From JAVBLQ01 sp031553435 (lineage in GTDB: Bacteria > Bacteroidota > Bacteroidia > Bacteroidales > Azobacteroidaceae): a stretch of DNA of 47,090 bases. The stretch is from the NCBI GenBank assembly GCA_031553435.1, contig JAVBLQ010000085.1:1-47090 (forward strand). The letters run 5' to 3'. The notes under the pieces are model-generated. The model was not told the origin of the DNA. It saw only the letters and a list, made by a program, of their open reading frames with translations, and made no database searches. The position numbers were made by a program, and so were the translations under genes. This document shows positions 24,492 to 33,891 of the stretch, piece after piece. Position 1 is the stretch's first letter; every line of letters begins with the position of its first letter.

Positions 24492-25415
24492 ATGGCGGAC
24501 AACAATACTTTCTCTTTTGAATCTTCTCTTAAATCTTCTGATACTGAAGAGTTTATAGATATATATTTTTACCGGCCAATGGGTTACCGCTGGGCTTTAT
24601 TTTTCAATAAAATAGGAGTTTCACCCAATCAGATAACAATTGCATCGATTTTTTTGGGAATAGCCGCCGGTATTTGTTATTACTATGACAATATCTGGAT
24701 CAACATAACCGGAATATTTTTATTGATCTGGGCCAATACTTATGATAGTGCAGATGGTCAATTGGCTCGTCTCACCGGACAAAAATCCGAATTAGGCCGT
24801 ATCCTCGACGGCGCATGTGGAGTGTTTTGGTTTGCTTCCATTTATATAGCCATCATATCACGTCTATGGCCCGAATGGAGTTTCTACATTTTGTTACTGG
24901 CGCTTGCAGCCGGAGCCTCACATGGTTCTCAAACCCGGATGGCTGATTATTACCGCAACATCCATTTACTTTTTTTAAAAGGAAAAAACGGCAGTGAATT
25001 AGACACTTCAAAAGATCTGGAAATAAAATACAGAACAACAGGAAAAAAGAAAAGCTGGCTGTACAGATTTTTCGATTACAACTACTTAAATTATACCAGA
25101 GGACAAGAAAGCTGGGCCCCTCATTTCAAAGAAATGATGAAAACATTGCAGGAATGTTATGCCGGTGATGCTCCCAAATGGTTCAGAGAAGAATTCCGGG
25201 AACAAAGTTTGCCTTTGATGAAATACACAAACATGCTTTCATTCAATCTTAGGGCAATTGTATTGTTTATCACCATCATATGCAATATTACCTGGTTTTA
25301 TTTTGTATTTGAACTGACGGTGATGAACCTCATGCTACTCTATATGGTCAGAAAACATGAGAAAATCTGTAAAAATTTTACTGAAAAACTAAAAGAAGAA
25401 AATATATCTTTGTAA
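24492..25415 (+). CDS. CDP-alcohol phosphatidyltransferase with altered motif
   Basis: 307 aa membrane protein with hydrophobic segments near 45-65, 70-82, 111-140 and 255-290. The family motif D-xx-D-G-xx-A-R-x8-G-xxx-D-xxx-D is present as D85, D88, G89, A92, R93, G102 and D106, but position 110, normally the fourth Asp and proposed base, is Gly (ILDGACG). There is also a soluble, charged insertion (about 155-250). Members join a CDP-alcohol to an acceptor alcohol. Here either CDP-DAG plus inositol-P or CDP-inositol plus a lipid acceptor is expected. The missing Asp means chemistry should be tested. Confidence 0.88.
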   Translation: MADNNTFSFESSLKSSDTEEFIDIYFYRPMGYRWALFFNKIGVSPNQITIASIFLGIAAGICYYYDNIWINITGIFLLIWANTYDSADGQLARLTGQKSELGRILDGACGVFWFASIYIAIISRLWPEWSFYILLLALAAGASHGSQTRMADYYRNIHLLFLKGKNGSELDTSKDLEIKYRTTGKKKSWLYRFFDYNYLNYTRGQESWAPHFKEMMKTLQECYAGDAPKWFREEFREQSLPLMKYTNMLSFNLRAIVLFITIICNITWFYFVFELTVMNLMLLYMVRKHEKICKNFTEKLKEENISL

Positions 25416-25651
25416 GATAATTTTAAAAATTAACTATGATGAAAGCAACAACTAAAAATTCCAATCAAAACTCCAAATGATATTCTAAAAGAAGTTCATG
25501 TTATATCACACATCAGGCCTATGGAATGTATTTTCATCGTTATAAACGGAACGCCAAAACAACTTGGTATATTATTTATAGCATAAGTGTAGAAACAATT
25601 TACATAGAAAAACTAATCTCCAACCACATAACAAACACATAAGTTCTTGAA

Positions 25652-26377
25652 ATGTTGAATTTAGATAAAGTAAAAGGTATTATTTTCGATTACGGCGGTA
25701 CCATTGACAGCAATGGAAAACATTGGGCCGAAGTCATTTGGGACGCATATGTTGATAATCAAGTGCCGGTGGAAAAATCGATATTCCGTGATGCTTACAT
25801 ATTTGCAGAACGCTATCTAGCACAGCATCCGGTCATTAAGCCGGAATACAATTTTCTGGATTTACTTAAAACAAAAATAGATTTACAGGTAAAATGGTTA
25901 ATAGAAAATGCTTTTTTACCGAATAATGATAAATCTAACACTTATTCCCTTGCCATTTCAAATCAATGTTATACCTTTGTTCGTTCTATTTTAAAAAATG
26001 TTCATCCCATTCTTGAAATCCTGTCGAAACAATATCCAATGGTATTAGTTTCAAATTTCTATGGGAACATTTCAACCATTTTAGAGGATTTTGATTTAAT
26101 TCAATATTTTAATGAGATCATAGAATCTGCAGTTGTAGGAGTCCGGAAACCAGATCCGGCCATATTTGCTTTGGGAGTAGAAACCTTAAAGCTTCCTGCT
26201 GAAAATATTGTTGTGATCGGCGATTCTTACACAAAAGATATCATTCCTGCTTCTAAAGTAGGATGCCAGACCATCTGGATCAAAGGTCCCGGCTGGGAAG
26301 AAGAAAAAGTAGATGCAACAGCAGATGCGATTATTTATGATTTTTCTGATTTAAAGAATATATTTCAGTGTGAATAG
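25652..26377 (+). CDS. HAD-superfamily hydrolase
   Basis: 241 aa with all HAD motifs: I, FDYGGTID (D13; the usual second Asp is Gly15); II, LVSN; III, RKPDPAIF; IV, GDSYTKD. A helical cap follows motif I. The family is mostly phosphatases; Gly in place of the second Asp occurs in a known subset but weakens the acid/base role. In this locus it could dephosphorylate inositol-phosphate or a phosphatidylinositol phosphate. It is separated by 236 bp from the gene before and 222 bp from the gene after, without recognised features in either gap. Confidence 0.88.
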   Translation: MLNLDKVKGIIFDYGGTIDSNGKHWAEVIWDAYVDNQVPVEKSIFRDAYIFAERYLAQHPVIKPEYNFLDLLKTKIDLQVKWLIENAFLPNNDKSNTYSLAISNQCYTFVRSILKNVHPILEILSKQYPMVLVSNFYGNISTILEDFDLIQYFNEIIESAVVGVRKPDPAIFALGVETLKLPAENIVVIGDSYTKDIIPASKVGCQTIWIKGPGWEEEKVDATADAIIYDFSDLKNIFQCE

Positions 26378-26599
26378 TGAACTTCACCATTCACAACTCA
26401 CATTAGATAATACCACAACGTTAGCCTGGAAATTTACTTTAATAATGGATGTCAGTTGTATGATGGAAAAGCCCGGGTTGGGAGAATAAAATAAAGTAAA
26501 ATTTCACTGAAGTTGTTCTATTATATGGAATTGGTAAATTCCACAATTTAAAGGATTACTGCGGGTTGCAGTGTATTTTAATTTAATTTATTAACAAAA

Positions 26600-27898
26600 A
26601 TGGGAAAAATTCAAGTAAAGGAAGCCAACGGAAAACTTGGTGTTCTTGTAGTCGGAGTTGGTGGTGCAGTAGCATCCACATTTATTGCAGGTACTTTGAT
26701 TACCCGCAAAGGTTTAGGAGTTCCGGTAGGTTCAATCACTCAATTAGCAACGATCCGTTTGGGTAAAAGGGAAGAAAATCGTTTCCCAAAAATTAAGGAT
26801 GTTGTACCTTTGGCTAAATTAGATGATATAACTTTTGGAGGTTGGGACATCTTCGAAGATGATGTTTATGCAGCTGCCCGTCATGCAGAAGTATTGACTG
26901 TTGAAGATTTGGATAAAGTAAAAGACGAATTACAAGCAATCAAACCAATGAAAGCCGTTTTCGATCAAAACTTTGTTAAACGTTTGCATGGAACATGGGT
27001 AAAATCTGCTCCTACTAAATGGGATCTGGTACAACAAGTTCGCGAAGATATTCAAAACTTCAAGAAAAATAATAACTGCGACCGTGTGGTTTGTATCTGG
27101 TGCGGAAGTACAGAAGTATTCACCCAATTGAGCAAAGTACACAAAACATTGCCGGCTTTGGAAAGCGCAATGAAAGAAAACAGTCCTGAGATTGCCCCCT
27201 CAATGATTTATGCATATGCTTGCGTTGCAGAAGGTGTAGCATATATCAACGGCGCTCCTAACTTAACAGTGGACATGCCTGCAATGTGGGATTTCTCTGA
27301 ACAAAAACAAGTACCTATTTTGGGAAAAGACTTCAAAACAGGTCAAACAATGTTGAAAACCGTACTCTCTCCCATGTTGAAAACTCGTATGCTGGGATTG
27401 AGCGGATGGTTCTCAACCAATATTTTAGGTAACCGCGACGGAGAAGTATTAGACGATCCGGGATCATTCAAAACCAAAGAAGAATCCAAACTTTCGGTTA
27501 TCGACAATATCCTTCAACCTGAACTTTATCCTGAACTTTACGGAGATGTATATCATAAAGTTCGTATCAACTATTATCCACCTCGCAAAGACAATAAAGA
27601 AGGTTGGGATAACATTGATATCTTCGGATGGTTAGGTTACCCAATGCAATTGAAAGTAGATTTCCTTTGTCGTGACTCTATCCTGGCAGCCCCTTTGTGT
27701 TTGGACTTAGTATTGTTCACTGACTTGGCTCAACGCGCCGGCATGAGCGGTATTCAAACTTGGTTGTCATTCTACTTCAAGAGTCCGATGCATGATTTCG
27801 ATCACATTGCTGAACACGATTTATTCATCCAATATGTAAAATTGAAAAATACATTACGTTCAATCATGGGTGAAGAAACCATTGATTTTATGGACTAA
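26600..27898 (+). CDS. ino1: myo-Inositol-1(3)-phosphate synthase
   Basis: 432 aa NAD-dependent enzyme that cyclises glucose-6-phosphate to inositol-3-phosphate. The NAD loop is VLVVGVGGAVAST (15-27). Conserved catalytic stretches include NNNCDRVVCIWCGSTE, the TGQTMLKT region and NILGNRDGEVLDDP, and KVDFLCRDSILAAPL. Such enzymes supply inositol for lipids in Bacteroides thetaiotaomicron (BT_1526). It fixes the theme of this locus. Codon use looks highly expressed compared with its neighbours. Confidence 0.96.
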   Translation: MGKIQVKEANGKLGVLVVGVGGAVASTFIAGTLITRKGLGVPVGSITQLATIRLGKREENRFPKIKDVVPLAKLDDITFGGWDIFEDDVYAAARHAEVLTVEDLDKVKDELQAIKPMKAVFDQNFVKRLHGTWVKSAPTKWDLVQQVREDIQNFKKNNNCDRVVCIWCGSTEVFTQLSKVHKTLPALESAMKENSPEIAPSMIYAYACVAEGVAYINGAPNLTVDMPAMWDFSEQKQVPILGKDFKTGQTMLKTVLSPMLKTRMLGLSGWFSTNILGNRDGEVLDDPGSFKTKEESKLSVIDNILQPELYPELYGDVYHKVRINYYPPRKDNKEGWDNIDIFGWLGYPMQLKVDFLCRDSILAAPLCLDLVLFTDLAQRAGMSGIQTWLSFYFKSPMHDFDHIAEHDLFIQYVKLKNTLRSIMGEETIDFMD

Positions 27899-27905
27899 AA
27901 ATTTT

Positions 27906-27982
27906 AGTGAAGAACTAAGAGTGAACAGCTAAGAATCGGAATTAATATACAAAAATTAATTCTTCACTCTTAGTTCTTCACT
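27906..27982. repeat. Perfect 20-bp inverted repeat after MIPS
   Basis: AGTGAAGAACTAAGAGTGAA (27906-27925) is the exact reverse complement of 27963-27982. It fills most of the gap before the acyltransferase gene. The core AGTGAAGAACTAAGA recurs at 39270. Confidence 0.9.
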
Positions 27983-27997
27983 CTTAACTTTTTAAAG

Positions 27998-28813
27998 ATG
28001 AAAGACAAGCTAATCAGTATCGATGACATAAAAAAAATTCATCCGATATTTCAAAAATCGTATGGAGAAGCTTTGGCTAAGATTATTATTAAAATAGCAG
28101 GTTTATATAAAGCCAATGATGCATATGATTCTTCAAAATATTGCACCGGACCTGACGTCGAAAACAAAATGATTGAAGGACTGGGAATTATCAAAAAAGC
28201 CCAAAATCTTGAAATAATCGATCAGTTCATAGGAAAACCTTTTATTACGGTATCCAATCATCCATACGGACATATCGACGGAATCATGTTAATAGGCACT
28301 ATCGCCGAAAAAAGGCCTGATTTCAAAGTGATGGTCAATTGGATATTGGGACAGATTGATACTATGGGTGACCATTTTATCGGTGTTAATCCTTATGAAA
28401 ACGGAACAGTATCATCTCGGTCAAGTCTTGGGGGAGTTAAAGAGTGTATTCAACATTTGAAAGAAAATCATCCGTTAGGCTTTTTCCCCGCAGGAGCCAT
28501 TTCTAAAAATAAAATTACCCGCATTGAAGACAGAGATTGGCAGCCTTCAGTTTTGAAACTCATTCAAAAAGCCAAAGTTCCTGTCATTCCTGTTTATTTT
28601 TCCGGACACAATTCTTTCTTTTTCAATTTTTTGGATCTGATCGACTGGCGTTTAAGAACAGTCAGGCTTTGTCATGAATTAACCAATAAAAAAGGGAAAA
28701 CAATCAACCTGATCTTTGGCAATCCCATCTCTCCTGAAGAACAAGCTAAATATTCAGACACAAAAGAATTCGGGGAATTTCTGAAAAGGAAAACTTATGA
28801 ATTAGCACATTGA
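27998..28813 (+). CDS. Lysophospholipid acyltransferase family protein
   Basis: 271 aa. NHPYGHID (H-x4-D) and FPAGAIS (FPEGxxS-like) are the two acyltransferase motifs of the glycerol-phosphate acyltransferase fold. It differs from the PlsC at 17716 in length and motifs. Its position after MIPS suggests it acylates the inositol lipid or supplies the diacyl backbone; that is inference. Confidence 0.88.
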   Translation: MKDKLISIDDIKKIHPIFQKSYGEALAKIIIKIAGLYKANDAYDSSKYCTGPDVENKMIEGLGIIKKAQNLEIIDQFIGKPFITVSNHPYGHIDGIMLIGTIAEKRPDFKVMVNWILGQIDTMGDHFIGVNPYENGTVSSRSSLGGVKECIQHLKENHPLGFFPAGAISKNKITRIEDRDWQPSVLKLIQKAKVPVIPVYFSGHNSFFFNFLDLIDWRLRTVRLCHELTNKKGKTINLIFGNPISPEEQAKYSDTKEFGEFLKRKTYELAH

Positions 28814-28852
28814 CATTTTGGCAGATTCTAAATAATTCGCTACATTTGTACA

Positions 28853-28922
28853 AGTTATTAGTTACGAGTTACAAGTTACGGTTTGCGCCTACCTTGTAAC
28901 TCGCATCTTGTAACTCGTAACT
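28853..28922. repeat. Heptamer hairpin of the GTTAC family
   Basis: Left arm AGTTATT, AGTTACG, AGTTACA, AGTTACG (28853-28880); right arm built of TTGTAACT and CGTAACT units (28893-28922), its reverse complement in large part. It fills the gap upstream of the sigma-54 activator gene, ending 9 bp before the ATG. Confidence 0.85.
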
Positions 28923-28931
28923 AAAAAATTC

Positions 28932-30125
28932 ATGGCTAAACCCGATATTCAACAAATAAAGCAACGATTCGGAATTATCGGCACTAATCCGGTATTAGAC
29001 AGAGAGATTGAAAGGGCTCTTTTAATCGCTCCTACCGATTTGTCCGTATTGATCACAGGTGAAAGTGGCGTTGGAAAAGAAAGTTTTCCTCAGATTATAC
29101 ATCAGAACAGTCTTCGGAAACATGGACAATACATTGCCGTCAACTGCGGCGCCATTCCGGAAGGAACAATCGATTCTGAACTTTTCGGACATGAAAAAGG
29201 TTCATTTACAGGAGCTTTATCCGATCGGAAAGGTTATTTCGAAGTAGCCGACGGAGGAACAATTTTTTTGGATGAAGTAGGAGAATTACCCACATCAACC
29301 CAAGCCAGATTACTTCGTGTTCTCGAAAACGGAGAGTTCATCAAAGTAGGCTCATCCAAAGTGCAAAAAACAAATGTGAGAATTGTTGCTGCAACAAATG
29401 TAAATCTTACCCAGGCAGTTATAAGCGGAAAATTCAGAGAAGATCTTTATTATAGGTTGAACACTGTTCCCATTCAAATTCCTCCGTTGAGAGACAGAAA
29501 AGAAGATATTCCTCTCCTTTTCAGAAAATTTGCAAGTGATTTTGCTGAGAAATACCGGATGCCGGCCATTCATCTTACATCAAGCGCCGAACTGGTTTTA
29601 TTGAATTATCGTTGGCCGGGGAATATTCGCGAGCTGAAAAATATAACGGAAAGATTATCCATCATTGAACAAGACCGAGAAATATCATCAGAGGTACTAA
29701 AACAGTATCTTCCTGAAATTGATATGGAAAAGCATCCAGTGCTTGTCCGTCAAAGTAGTGAACAAAAAAGTTTCAATAGTGAACGTGAAATTCTCTATCA
29801 GGTTTTATTTGATATGAAAAAAGATGTCAATGATTTGAAAAAACTTGTTCATGAAATAATGTCAGGTTCCGCAGTTCATCCGGTAGAACATGTAGATGTA
29901 ACCCGTCATTATCCTTCTGTAGAGGTAAAAAATATTACTCACAATGAAAATATAGAAGATATAAACGAAATACAAGAAGAAACTTTATCTCTCGAAGAAG
30001 TTGAAAAAGACATGATAAAAAAGGCACTGGAAAGACATAACGGCAAACGCAGAAATGCTGCAGAAGACCTGAAAATTTCAGAACGCACTTTGTACCGCAA
30101 AATTAAAGAATATAACCTGGATTGA
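28932..30125 (+). CDS. Sigma-54-interacting transcriptional activator
   Basis: 397 aa AAA+ enhancer-binding protein: Walker A GESGVGKES (about 43-51), GSFTGA loop (sigma-54 contact, GAFTGA in most), Walker B GGTIFLDEVGELP, and a Fis-type HTH at the C-terminus (RRNAAEDLKISERTLYRKIKEY). There is no N-terminal receiver or sensor domain; the AAA+ module starts almost at once. A variable linker (about 275-350) precedes the HTH. The gene begins a plus-strand group with lptE, an unknown protein and secG. Confidence 0.94.
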   Translation: MAKPDIQQIKQRFGIIGTNPVLDREIERALLIAPTDLSVLITGESGVGKESFPQIIHQNSLRKHGQYIAVNCGAIPEGTIDSELFGHEKGSFTGALSDRKGYFEVADGGTIFLDEVGELPTSTQARLLRVLENGEFIKVGSSKVQKTNVRIVAATNVNLTQAVISGKFREDLYYRLNTVPIQIPPLRDRKEDIPLLFRKFASDFAEKYRMPAIHLTSSAELVLLNYRWPGNIRELKNITERLSIIEQDREISSEVLKQYLPEIDMEKHPVLVRQSSEQKSFNSEREILYQVLFDMKKDVNDLKKLVHEIMSGSAVHPVEHVDVTRHYPSVEVKNITHNENIEDINEIQEETLSLEEVEKDMIKKALERHNGKRRNAAEDLKISERTLYRKIKEYNLD

Positions 30126-30143
30126 TAAATTGAAAATTTCAGT

Positions 30144-30647
30144 ATGAAAAGCATCATTTTGCTCTTTTTTTCAATAATATTGTTTTCAACATGCTCCATT
30201 TCATATCAATTCAATGGTGCATCCATCAATTATGACGAAGTAAAGAGCATTTCGATTCATGACTTTCCCAATCAGGCATCTTTGGTTTATCCTGAATTAT
30301 CCAATATGTTCAGCCAAAGGTTGAGGCAAAGATACATGAATCAAACCCGTTTAAAATTGATCCAACAAAATGCCGATCTGGATTTGGAAGGAGAAATTAC
30401 CGGATACGAAATTGCTCCGATGGCCGTTAAAGAAGATGGTTATGCCTCTCAAACAAAATTAACGGTAACTGTCAGAGTCAGATACTCTAACCGGGTTAAA
30501 CCTGCAGAAGATTTTGAACAAACATTTTCTTCCCATAAAGAATTTGATAGTTCCAGGCTTTTGAGTGATGTCGAACGCGAACTCTGTACGCAAATTACAG
30601 ATGAAATAACCGATATGATTTTTAACGCAACAGTAGCAAATTGGTAA
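30144..30647 (+). CDS. lptE: LptE family lipoprotein
   Basis: 167 aa. The N-terminal hydrophobic segment ends in LFSTC (Cys about 17), a Bacteroidetes-style lipoprotein signal. The body fits the LptE/RlpB fold: SIS then FPNQASLVYPELSNMFSQRLRQRY and a central DLDLEGEITGYEIAP strand. LptE plugs the LptD outer-membrane LPS channel. It starts 18 bp after the regulator gene and its stop overlaps the next ATG by one base (TAATG). Confidence 0.88.
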   Translation: MKSIILLFFSIILFSTCSISYQFNGASINYDEVKSISIHDFPNQASLVYPELSNMFSQRLRQRYMNQTRLKLIQQNADLDLEGEITGYEIAPMAVKEDGYASQTKLTVTVRVRYSNRVKPAEDFEQTFSSHKEFDSSRLLSDVERELCTQITDEITDMIFNATVANW

Positions 30648-31390
30648 TGACTCAGGAAGAAATCATACAATTAATGGAAAATCCTTGTTTACTGAATAAG
30701 GATACTTTACCACATATTCGTCGTTTGACCGAAGAATTTCCTTATTTCCAAACGATTCGCATGCTGTATGTGATGAACCTGAATCAAATAAAAAATCTGT
30801 CTTTTTATTCCGAACTAAAACTTGCGGCAATGTATGCAAGTGACAGAAAGAAGCTTTTTTATCACATAACAGGAGAACAATTTGCCGATTTAAAAGGTTA
30901 TACGCAAAAATATCAATCGGATCTTTCTATTGATAAAACTTTTTCTTTAATAGAAAATTTCCTTTCCGGAACTGAAGAAACTGATAATGATCTGGAAATA
31001 GCAATCAATCCTGAAAATCCATTTATCGGAGATTATTCTTCTTATGTATTACAGGAACCCGTAGAAAACACAGAAGATACAGACAATCCTCTAATGCATC
31101 AGGATATCATTGATAATTTCCTGGAAGAAGATAAAAAACAAGCCATAAAAATTACCCTTGAACCGGATCCGGCATCTCCTGTCAATGAACCCAGACTCGA
31201 AGAGCCTGTTGAAAATCAAGGAGAAGATATGTTTTTTATGGAAACTTTGGTCAATATTTACATCAAACAGGGAAGATATGCCAAAGCAATTAAAATATTT
31301 GAAAAACTAAGTTTGAATAATCCGGAAAAAAGTGTTTACTTTGCAGACCAAATTCGGATACTTCAAAAAAAGATTAATAACGAAAAATAA
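30647..31390 (+). CDS. Unknown protein with TPR-like C-terminus
   Basis: 247 aa from the ATG at 30647, which overlaps the lptE stop. The frame could begin at a TTG two codons earlier, but the coupled ATG is better. The N-terminal half is helical (HIRRLTEEFPYFQTIRMLYVMNL). The middle is acidic and Glu/Pro-rich, and the end (VNIYIKQGRYAKAIKIFEKLSLNNPEKSVYFADQIRIL) is one TPR-like hairpin. No function known; its position between lptE and secG suggests envelope-related work. Confidence 0.88.
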   Translation: MTQEEIIQLMENPCLLNKDTLPHIRRLTEEFPYFQTIRMLYVMNLNQIKNLSFYSELKLAAMYASDRKKLFYHITGEQFADLKGYTQKYQSDLSIDKTFSLIENFLSGTEETDNDLEIAINPENPFIGDYSSYVLQEPVENTEDTDNPLMHQDIIDNFLEEDKKQAIKITLEPDPASPVNEPRLEEPVENQGEDMFFMETLVNIYIKQGRYAKAIKIFEKLSLNNPEKSVYFADQIRILQKKINNEK

Positions 31391-31396
31391 ATAAAA

Positions 31397-31768
31397 ATGA
31401 GCGCTTTATTCATTCCAATTACAATTTTAATAGTACTTGCTGCTATGCTTCTCGTCTTCATTGTATTGATTCAAAATTCAAAAGGTGGGGGTTTGGCTTC
31501 TGGTTTTTCTTCATCTAACGCGGTTATGGGTGTAAGAAAGACAACTGATTTTTTGGAAAAAGCAACATGGTCATTAGCCGGTTTTGTTATTGTAATGTGT
31601 ATTGTAGTTTCTGCATTAACACATACTCCTACTGTAGCTAAAGAATCAGAAATGAAAGAACAGATTCAAAACGCAGGTTCTCCTGTTGATCCGAATGCTA
31701 TTTCTCCTTTTGAAAATCAGGCTCCGGCAAATAATCAGGGACAACAACAAGCTCCGGAACAAAAATAA
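31397..31768 (+). CDS. secG: SecG preprotein translocase subunit
   Basis: 123 aa. Two membrane helices (about 5-25 and 55-75) flank GGGLASGFSSSNAVMGVRKTTDFLEKATW, the SecG loop. The tail after 80 is Gln/Pro/Asn-rich, as in other Bacteroidetes SecG. It assists SecYEG in protein export and ends this operon before a bidirectional terminator. Confidence 0.94.
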   Translation: MSALFIPITILIVLAAMLLVFIVLIQNSKGGGLASGFSSSNAVMGVRKTTDFLEKATWSLAGFVIVMCIVVSALTHTPTVAKESEMKEQIQNAGSPVDPNAISPFENQAPANNQGQQQAPEQK

Positions 31769-31806
31769 TCTTCTTCAATAAGAAGATACACGGAACATAC
31801 AAAATC

Positions 31807-31855
31807 GCGGAAAATCACAGGATTTAGAAATAATTTTCAACCTGTGGTTTTCCGC
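31807..31855. terminator. Bidirectional terminator between secG and speA
   Basis: GCGGAAAATCACAGG (31807-31821) pairs with CCTGTGGTTTTCCGC (31841-31855), 15 bp with one G-U pair, and AT-rich runs on both sides. The flanking genes converge. Confidence 0.75.
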
Positions 31856-31881
31856 AATTTTATATATCCTGCGTTCTATTT

Positions 31882-33774
31882 TTATTCTAAATAAGTATAC
31901 CCATACAACCCGGAACGATAGTTAGAAAGAAACTCTCTCCCCTCCTCTACCGATATAACACCTTCTTTCATTGAAGATGTAACCCAGGACTCGACTGTAC
32001 GTACCAACTTTTTAGGATTGTATTGAACATAATCTAATACATCTGCAATTGTCTCACCGTCAATCACCTGCTCGATTTCAAATGAATCTTTGTTGACAGA
32101 AATATGTACGGCATTGGTATCCCCAAACAGATTATGTAAATCTCCGAGAATCTCCTGATAAGCGCCTACCAAAAATACACCGATATAATAAGGTTCTTTT
32201 CCTTTCATCGCATGCACAGGTAAATGATAGGTATAATTCTGCATGTTGATGAAATTATCTATCTTCCCATCAGAGTCACAGGTAATATCCTGTAAAGTTG
32301 CCGTCCGTGAAGGTTTTTCATCCAATCGGGAAATAGGTACAATCGGGAAAACCTGATCAATGGCCCAAGAGTCCGGTAATGATTGGAATAAAGAGAAATT
32401 ACAGAAATATTTATCCGGTAACATTTTAGAAATTTTCCTCAATTCTTCCGGAGCATGTTTCATGCTGCTGGCCATTTGATATACTTCACGGGCGATTGAC
32501 CAATACAAACGTTCGACTTGCGCCCTTGTTACCAAATTCAACATACCCAGACTGAACAAATCAAGCGCTTCTTCCCTGATCTGTTGGGCATCATGCCAGG
32601 TTTCGATCAGTCGCGGATGATTCATTTCATCCCATAATTTATATAGATCTTTCACCAATTCATGAGCATCTTCAGGAAGATTTTCATCTTCATCCCATTC
32701 CGGTAAAGTTGCAGTTTCAAGCACTTCAAAAATAAGAACAGAATGATGGGCAGTCAAAGAACGACCCGACTCAGTAATAATATTGGGTTGAGGAATATTA
32801 TTTTTCATACAAACATCAACCAAGGTCGAAATAGAGTCATTCACATATTCCTGAATAGAATAGTTCATGCTGCTTCCACTGCTTGATGAACGGGTTCCGT
32901 CGTAATCGACTCCCAATCCGCCACCGATATCCACAAATTCTACGTTGTATCCCATCTGATGTAGTTGAACATAAAATTGAGACGCTTCACGCAGGGCTGT
33001 TTTTATACGCCTGATTTTTGTAACCTGGCTTCCGATATGGAAATGAATCAATTTCAGACAATCCTGAAGTTTATTTTTTTCAACAAAATCAAGCGCTTCC
33101 AATAACTCACTGGAAGAAAGGCCGAATTTGCTGACATCTCCGCCGGATTCTTCCCATTTTCCGCTTCCGGCGCTAGCCAGTTTGATACGAATGCCAATAT
33201 TCGGCCTAATTTTAAGCTTTTTAGAAAGTTCGGCAATCAGTCTTAACTCGTTCAGTTTTTCAACAACAAGAAAAATCCGCTTACCCATCTTTTGAGCTAA
33301 AAGGGCAAGTTGGATATAATCCTCATCTTTATATCCGTTGCAGATAATCAAAGAATCATTGCTTGTATTGATGGCTAAAACCGCATGCAATTCAGGTTTG
33401 GAACCGGCTTCCAGTCCGATATTGAATTTTTTGCCATGACTGACAATCTCTTCAACCACCTGGCGCATTTGATTTACCTTGATAGGATAAATGATAAAAT
33501 TTTTTGCAGTATAATTATATTCTTCGGCTGCAATTTTAAAACAATTGGATATCTTTTCAATCCGGTTATCCAATATGTCAGAGAATCGAATCAAAAGAGG
33601 CGCCGCTACATCGCGAACAATCAATTCATCCATTAATTCTTTCAGATCCACACTGGCAGCTCCTTTTTTCGGAGTCACTGTGATATGTCCTCTTTCATTG
33701 ATAGAAAAATAGTCCAAACCCCAACCATTGATGTTATACAATTCAGCAGAATCTTCAACACGCCATTTTCTCAT
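31882..33774 (-). CDS. speA: Biosynthetic arginine decarboxylase
   Basis: 630 aa PLP enzyme that turns arginine into agmatine for polyamine synthesis. The PLP Lys lies in YPIKVNQMRQ (about 100). GLEAGSKPEL, GIRIKLASAGSGKWEESGGDVSKFGL, DIGGGLGVDYDG and the C-terminal substrate region are all typical. Length agrees with the 630-660 aa of the family. It is a single gene convergent with secG and divergent from the DUF362 gene. Confidence 0.96.
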   Translation of the reverse strand: MRKWRVEDSAELYNINGWGLDYFSINERGHITVTPKKGAASVDLKELMDELIVRDVAAPLLIRFSDILDNRIEKISNCFKIAAEEYNYTAKNFIIYPIKVNQMRQVVEEIVSHGKKFNIGLEAGSKPELHAVLAINTSNDSLIICNGYKDEDYIQLALLAQKMGKRIFLVVEKLNELRLIAELSKKLKIRPNIGIRIKLASAGSGKWEESGGDVSKFGLSSSELLEALDFVEKNKLQDCLKLIHFHIGSQVTKIRRIKTALREASQFYVQLHQMGYNVEFVDIGGGLGVDYDGTRSSSSGSSMNYSIQEYVNDSISTLVDVCMKNNIPQPNIITESGRSLTAHHSVLIFEVLETATLPEWDEDENLPEDAHELVKDLYKLWDEMNHPRLIETWHDAQQIREEALDLFSLGMLNLVTRAQVERLYWSIAREVYQMASSMKHAPEELRKISKMLPDKYFCNFSLFQSLPDSWAIDQVFPIVPISRLDEKPSRTATLQDITCDSDGKIDNFINMQNYTYHLPVHAMKGKEPYYIGVFLVGAYQEILGDLHNLFGDTNAVHISVNKDSFEIEQVIDGETIADVLDYVQYNPKKLVRTVESWVTSSMKEGVISVEEGREFLSNYRSGLYGYTYLE

Positions 33775-33891
33775 TTCCTGATAAATAAAAAGTTTAGAAT
33801 TAGTAAATTTGCTGCGAAAGTAATAAATAGTTTTTTTCTATGCTATTGATTTTCATTGTATTTTTGCAAATCATATTAAATATACGCTTTC

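Noticed and set aside
30641..30646. TTG start for the TPR-like gene
   Set aside because: An ATG two codons later overlaps the lptE stop (TAATG) and is the more usual coupled start.
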